Shown here one piece after another: positions 1 to 8,080 of a DNA stretch of 8,080 nt (its first letter is position 1; each line of letters opens with the position of its first letter). The stretch covers positions 1-8,080 of the forward strand of contig JBBQYL010000225.1 in the NCBI GenBank assembly GCA_038208735.1. The letters run 5' to 3'. Origin of the DNA: Scleromatobacter sp038208735 (lineage in GTDB: Bacteria > Pseudomonadota > Gammaproteobacteria > Burkholderiales > Burkholderiaceae_C). The notes under the pieces are model-generated. The model made no database searches, was not told the origin of the DNA, and saw nothing but the letters and a program-made list of their open reading frames with translations. The position numbers were made by a program, and so were the translations under genes.

Positions 1-471
1 GGTGACCGCCGTCGAGATGACGTTGGTGTTCCAGTTCATGCTGACGGTGATGTCCTTGTACGGACCGTACGTGACCGAGCCGGTGGGCGCGGGCGCCGGC
101 GGGGTCGGCACAGGCGACGGCGCCGGCGGCGTGGGGGTCGGCGTCGGCGCCGGAGGCGTCGGCACCGGAGCGGGCGGCGACGGCGGAGTGGGCGTGGTCG
201 AGCAGCCGCTGGACAGCGTCCACGGCTGGCCGGATCCGGAGCCGCCGCTGTTGGTGACGGGCTCGTTGCCTTGCGTCCACCAGTTGGCGGTGTAGGTCTT
301 GCCCTGGTCGAGCACCACCGCGCCGGCCGTGTAGGCGGTCGAGGCGGTCCAGGCGGAGCAGTTGGGCGGGTTCGCGGCCATGGCGGCGGCGGGGAGGCTG
401 GCGGCGACGGCGGCCGACAGCGCGGCAAGCATCTGAAGCTTGGTTTGGCGCGAGGTGTCGTTCATGGACAT
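1..471 (-). CDS. Secreted chitinase-like protein, N-terminal part (signal peptide, CBM5/12, probable GH18); runs off left edge
   Basis: This is a probable exported chitin-degrading enzyme, of which the first 157 residues are visible. Residues 1-32 look like a Sec signal peptide: a short polar start, a lysine at 11, an Ala/Leu core, and likely cleavage after AMA. Residues 38-90 resemble a carbohydrate-binding module of family 5/12: AWTASTAYTAGAVV, then YTANWWTQGNEP with the paired tryptophans at 64-65, then GQPWTL. Cys38 and Cys90 could form a disulfide. Residues 92-130 are a Pro/Thr/Ala linker. From about 133 the catalytic domain begins (YGPYKDITVSMNWNTN), which resembles the start of a GH18 chitinase subgroup. 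The catalytic DxxDxDxE motif lies outside the window, so enzyme activity is inferred. The ATG at 471 is preferred over the one at 465 because GGAG lies six bases upstream of it. A chitin-binding protein with a different catalytic domain remains possible. Confidence 0.82.
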   Translation of the reverse strand, partial: MSMNDTSRQTKLQMLAALSAAVAASLPAAAMAANPPNCSAWTASTAYTAGAVVLDQGKTYTANWWTQGNEPVTNSGGSGSGQPWTLSSGCSTTPTPPSPPAPVPTPPAPTPTPTPPAPSPVPTPPAPAPTGSVTYGPYKDITVSMNWNTNVISTAVT

Positions 472-477
472 TTTCTT

Positions 478-481
478 CTCC
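478..481 (-). promoter_or_regulatory. Shine-Dalgarno of the chitinase-like gene
   Basis: On the minus strand GGAG (within cacggagaagaaaATG) sits six bases before the ATG at 471 and twelve before the in-frame ATG at 465. The spacing favours the first ATG and gives a protein starting MSMNDTS. Confidence 0.6.
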
Positions 482-633
482 GTGTTTCCGGGCGGGGCAG
501 CATCTCGGGAGGGGACGCCGGGGTCGATCCAAAGGGAGGCGGGGCACGCGGTTTTGCAGATCGGGAGCGGTGGCACCTCGAATCCTTCGAATCGAGGTTC
601 AGAGTAAGGCGTCGTCACAAAACGGACATGATG

Positions 634-665
634 GATAACCACTACAAGACCAGTATGTCCGTCAA
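634..665 (-). promoter_or_regulatory. Candidate promoter with overlapping operator upstream of the chitinase-like gene
   Basis: On the minus strand TTGACG (665-660) fits a sigma-70 -35 box. A weak -10 candidate, GGTTAT (640-635), follows after 19 bases, which is longer than ideal. Between and across them lies ACTGGTCTTGTAGTGGTTAT, with TGGT occurring twice in the same orientation and TGGTTATCCA forming a short dyad. TGGTCT resembles the half-site bound by GntR/HutC-type regulators of amino-sugar genes (DasR/NagR type), which would suit a chitinase. The arrangement here is a direct rather than an inverted repeat, so the match is only suggestive. The site lies about 165-195 bases before the start codon, implying a long leader. 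Confidence 0.35.
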
Positions 666-1087
666 ATAATGAATTAGTGCGTACATACTTTCGCCGAAGC
701 GAATCCGGAGAACGCTGGACAGGCGCGACGAAATCGGAGAATTCGGCGGAATTCGGCAAGTCATAGAGGTGTGGCCGATGATTCCTCCGTTGGTTGGCGC
801 TGTTCGATTGCCGTTTCCGGGTTGGCGTTCGAGCCTCCCCTCGAATGCAGTCCATTGTTTGAAGTGGTAATACAGATACTGCAATTTGAAAAAATATCGA
901 GGATGGTCAATACCGAAAACCGGGTACCGCCTCGCGCTCCTGCTCGACCGTGCAAAGGTCGCTCGTGTCGCGAACTCTCTTCCTCGAAGCCGCTACATCC
1001 GCGCTCGGAAGGGGCCGAAAAAAGAAAGTTGCCTGCCCGGCGACGATCAGACCCGCCCTGTTCGCTTCGGCGAGAAAGCGGCAGCCT
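666..1087. other. Intergenic stretch without a convincing gene
   Basis: No reading frame here has recognisable protein content on either strand, and the sequence is visibly less GC-rich than the coding regions (for example 660-690 and 858-905). It contains small structures. There is a 7-bp dyad agtatgt/acatact (652-658 and 683-689), a 5-bp hairpin ttcgc/gcgaa (690-694 and 699-703), and tandem gaattcgg units ten bases apart (739-746 and 749-756), preceded by a degenerate copy at 730. The divergent promoters of the chitinase gene and of the decayed kinase gene must once have lain in or beside it. Confidence 0.6.
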
Positions 1088-2785
<1,698 letters not shown>

Positions 2786-2799
2786 GGCGGGGCCTGTCG

Positions 2800-2870
2800 G
2801 TCATCCTGCGCGCAGTCGCAGGATCCACGCTTCGACATCACGTGGATCCTGCGACTGCGCGCAGGATGAC
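2800..2870. repeat. Perfect 30-bp inverted repeat with nested palindromes (REP-pair-like)
   Basis: The left arm 2800-2829 and right arm 2841-2870 are exact reverse complements, separated by the 11-base loop cttcgacatca. Each arm contains its own palindrome: ATCCTGCG and CGCAGGAT around a six-base centre (2803-2810 and 2817-2824 in the left arm). The layout GTCATcC-stem-GGATCCA resembles dispersed GTCATTCC...GGAATCCA repeats common in proteobacterial genomes, here as a head-to-head pair. It lies 14 bases after the pseudogene stop and 36 bases beyond the chemoreceptor stop, between converging genes. Neither side has a T-run, so a standard intrinsic terminator is unlikely, although the long stem could still block transcription or protect mRNA 3' ends. 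Confidence 0.85.
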
Positions 2871-2906
2871 GGGTTGGGCGTGAGGTTCACGCCGGGCAGC
2901 GTATCG

Positions 2907-4664
2907 TCAGAACGATTCCCAGTCGTCGGCGCCGGCGGCGACCGCGGTTGCGGGCGCGGGGCTCGATGCGGGGGCCTGCGCGCGCGTCACGGGCGCGGGC
3001 TTGCGTGCCCCGGTGCGCGCGGACTGGGGCGCGGGCTGGTGTGCCGGCGTGTGCGCGGACCTGTGCGCCGGCTTGGGTGCGGACGTGGACGCGGCCACCG
3101 GAGCAACAGCCACTCGACTCGCCGACGCCGGCGCGGACGCCTCCAGCTTGAACTGCGCCACCACCAGCACCAGTTGCTTGGCCTGGTCGCGCAGGCTCTC
3201 GGCGGCCGCGGCGCTTTCTTCCACCAGCGCGGCGTTCTGCTGCGTGGCCTGATCCATCTGCGCGATCGCCTGGCTGATCTGGCCCATGCCCGAGCTCTGC
3301 TCGGTGCTGGCGGCGCTGATCTCGCCCATGATGTCGGTGACGCGCGAGATCGAGGTGACGATCTCGGTCATCGTAGCGCCGGCCCGATCCACCAGCGCGG
3401 TGCCGTGCTCGACGCGTTCCACGCTGGCCGAGATGAGCGACTTGATCTCCTTGGCGGCGTCGGCGCTGCGCTGCGCGAGCGAGCGCACCTCGCTGGCGAC
3501 CACGGCGAATCCGCGGCCCTGCTCGCCGGCGCGCGCGGCTTCCACCGCGGCGTTCAGCGCCAGGATGTTGGTCTGGAACGCGATGCCGTCGATCGCGCCG
3601 ATGATGTCGACGATGCGCTTGGAGCTCTCGTTGATGCCCTTCATCGTCACGACGACCTCGCCCACCACGTCGCCGCCCTTGCGCGCCACGGTGCTGGCGC
3701 CCAGCGCGAGCTGGTTGGCCGACTGCGCGTTCTCGGCGTTCTGGCGGACGGTGGAGCCCATCTGCTCCATCGACGACGCGGCCTCCTGCAACGCCGACGC
3801 CTGTTCCTCGGTGCGCGAGCTGAGGTCGTTGGCGCCCTGCGAGATCTGGATGGCCGCCGTGGACACGCTCTCCGAGTTGGCGCGCACGTTGCCCACCACG
3901 CCGGACAGGCTGGCCTGCATGGCCGACAAGGCCTCGAGCAGCTGCGCGATCTCGTCGTCTCCCCGCACCTTCACGTGCGTGGTGAGATCGCCGCCGGCGA
4001 TGGCCTGGGCCAGCTTCAGCGCGTCGTCCACGGGACGCGTGATGCGCCGGCTCATGAAGATACCGGCGCCCGCGCCGACCGCGCCCACCACCAGCATCAG
4101 CACGAGGCTGACCAGCGTGGCGCGCTGCGCCTGCTCGCCGGCGCTCAAGGCAGTGGCGGCGCTGTCGGCCGCGATCTTCCTGCCCGACTCGCCGAGCAGG
4201 CGGGCCGGCTCGCGGTCCATGCCGGCCACGGCGGCGTCGCCCGCGGCGGCGTCGAACTCGGCGGCCTTGAAGGCGTCGAAGCCCTTGCGGTAGTCGACGC
4301 CCATCTTCACGTGCGCGGCGGCGAACTGCTCCACCAGCGAGCGGCTCTCGCCCGGCGGCAGCGTGGCCAGCAGCGCCCTGGCCTGCTCGTCGACGTCGGC
4401 CTCGCGCTTGGCGAAGGCACCCCAGTGCTTCTCGAGCTTGGCCGGATCCTTGCCGCGCAGCAGGGAGTCCTTCCATTCCTGCACCTGCGTCTTGAACGTG
4501 ACGAGCATCGCGGACACCGCGCGCTCGTGGGCGTGCTGCGCGCCCACCTCGATCTCGTAGGTGGACACGGTCTGGTTCAGGCTGTAGATGCCGATCAGTG
4601 CCGCGCCCATCAGCGTGGCGAGGATGGCCCCGATCGTGAGGGGGAGCTTGAGTCTGAGATTCAT
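2907..4664 (-). CDS. Methyl-accepting chemotaxis protein with C-terminal CheR-docking pentapeptide
   Basis: This is an inner-membrane chemoreceptor of 585 residues that would control CheA through CheW and bias flagellar rotation. TM1 is at about residues 6-28. A periplasmic, mostly helical domain (about 29-180), probably a four-helix-bundle sensor, follows, then TM2 at about 181-203. A HAMP domain (about 205-257) contains RRITRPVDDAL and GDLTTHVKVRGDDEI. The cytoplasmic coiled-coil hairpin has the conserved tip starting FQTNILALNAAVEAARAGEQ at Phe363. Glu/Gln-rich helices on both sides (SSRTEEQASALQEAASSMEQ; AALVEESAAAAESL) are likely methylation regions. From about 508 to 579 a Pro/Ala/Arg linker leads to the final DWESF, matching the xWxxF tether that binds CheR. 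The ligand cannot be read from the sequence. ATG at 4664 is chosen because the next in-frame start upstream (4739) would lie before the putative sigma-28 promoter and adds an un-receptor-like tail. The ribosome-binding site is weak. Confidence 0.96.
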   Translation of the reverse strand: MNLRLKLPLTIGAILATLMGAALIGIYSLNQTVSTYEIEVGAQHAHERAVSAMLVTFKTQVQEWKDSLLRGKDPAKLEKHWGAFAKREADVDEQARALLATLPPGESRSLVEQFAAAHVKMGVDYRKGFDAFKAAEFDAAAGDAAVAGMDREPARLLGESGRKIAADSAATALSAGEQAQRATLVSLVLMLVVGAVGAGAGIFMSRRITRPVDDALKLAQAIAGGDLTTHVKVRGDDEIAQLLEALSAMQASLSGVVGNVRANSESVSTAAIQISQGANDLSSRTEEQASALQEAASSMEQMGSTVRQNAENAQSANQLALGASTVARKGGDVVGEVVVTMKGINESSKRIVDIIGAIDGIAFQTNILALNAAVEAARAGEQGRGFAVVASEVRSLAQRSADAAKEIKSLISASVERVEHGTALVDRAGATMTEIVTSISRVTDIMGEISAASTEQSSGMGQISQAIAQMDQATQQNAALVEESAAAAESLRDQAKQLVLVVAQFKLEASAPASASRVAVAPVAASTSAPKPAHRSAHTPAHQPAPQSARTGARKPAPVTRAQAPASSPAPATAVAAGADDWESF

Positions 4665-4704
4665 GATTGCGTTCGAGCCTGGGAGGGCGCACCTTCGTGA
4701 CCCT

Positions 4705-4733
4705 GTATCGGCAGGGCCTCGGCGCAACTTGAG
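4705..4733 (-). promoter_or_regulatory. Putative sigma-28 (FliA) flagellar promoter of the chemoreceptor gene
   Basis: On the minus strand CTCAAGTT (4733-4726) is followed after 13 bases by GCCGATAC (4712-4705). The -10 element matches seven of eight bases of the FliA consensus GCCGATAA. The -35 element resembles the TAAAGTTT or TCAAGTTT forms, and the spacer is within a base or two of usual. Transcription would begin about 35 bases before the ATG at 4664. The site sits just beyond the stop codon of the upstream kinase gene, giving the receptor expression independent of the kinase and tied to flagellar assembly. Confidence 0.7.
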
Positions 4734-4745
4734 CCGCAATGGGCC

Positions 4746-8080
<3,335 letters not shown>

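Noticed and set aside
85..200. GC-rich minisatellite-like repeats
   Set aside because: They encode the PTPPAP-type linker between the chitin-binding and catalytic domains in the minus-strand gene. This is normal for secreted chitinases.
886..1087. Possible small gene starting TTG at 886 (KKYRGWSIPKTGYR...)
   Set aside because: There is no recognisable family, no good ribosome-binding site, and the frame runs on into nonsense under the pseudogene.
2800..2870. Bidirectional intrinsic terminator
   Set aside because: The stem is strong but neither flank has a run of T on the transcript strand, and the nested palindromes fit a repeat element better. A transcription-blocking effect is not excluded.
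2874..4700. Very long open frames antisense to the chemoreceptor gene on the plus strand
   Set aside because: They have low-complexity Arg/Gly/Ala/His composition and no domain content. They arise from the GC-rich third-position bias of the real minus-strand gene.
4665..4739. Longer chemoreceptor start at 4739 adding 25 residues
   Set aside because: The extra residues are basic and unlike receptor N-termini, and the stretch contains the sigma-28 promoter. The ATG at 4664 directly precedes a normal TM1.

Overview
The window is very GC-rich, with codon use strongly biased to G or C in the third position. The gene families point to a motile, chitin-degrading Betaproteobacterium. My best guess is a Burkholderiales member of the Roseateles/Mitsuaria/Leptothrix type; this is inferred from protein style and promoter type, not from a marker gene.

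Layout: (1) 1-471, minus strand: the N-terminal part of a secreted chitinase-like enzyme, with signal peptide, chitin-binding domain, Pro/Thr linker and the first residues of a probable GH18 catalytic domain; it runs off the left edge. (2) 472-1087: a long, less GC-rich intergenic stretch. It carries the chitinase leader, a candidate promoter/operator near 634-665 and several small dyads, with no convincing gene. (3) 1088-2785, plus strand: the wreck of a membrane-bound hybrid sensor histidine kinase (PAS-HisKA-HATPase-REC). It is broken by three frame changes, an in-frame TAG and two internal deletions. (4) 2800-2870: a perfect 30-bp inverted repeat whose arms are themselves palindromic, resembling a paired REP-type element, between the convergent pseudogene and chemoreceptor gene. 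(5) 2907-4664, minus strand: an intact 585-residue methyl-accepting chemotaxis protein ending in a CheR-docking pentapeptide (DWESF). It is preceded by a good match to a sigma-28 (FliA) flagellar promoter at 4705-4733. (6) 4746-8080, minus strand: a large hybrid histidine kinase (dCACHE-like sensor, TM, two PAS, HisKA, HATPase, two receivers) whose N-terminus lies beyond the right edge.

Working together: the intact kinase and the chemoreceptor lie on the same strand 81 bp apart and may be partly co-transcribed. The chemoreceptor appears to have its own flagellar-regulon promoter, so it should be made with the motility apparatus. The kinase has no HPt domain, so its phosphoryl output must go to a partner outside the window. 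Functionally the region is environmental sensing and motility next to polymer degradation. I see no defence system, phage, CRISPR array, RNA gene or insertion sequence, and nothing that looks like a wholly new multi-gene system. The most unusual items are the decayed kinase, the nested inverted repeat and the putative chitinase control region.
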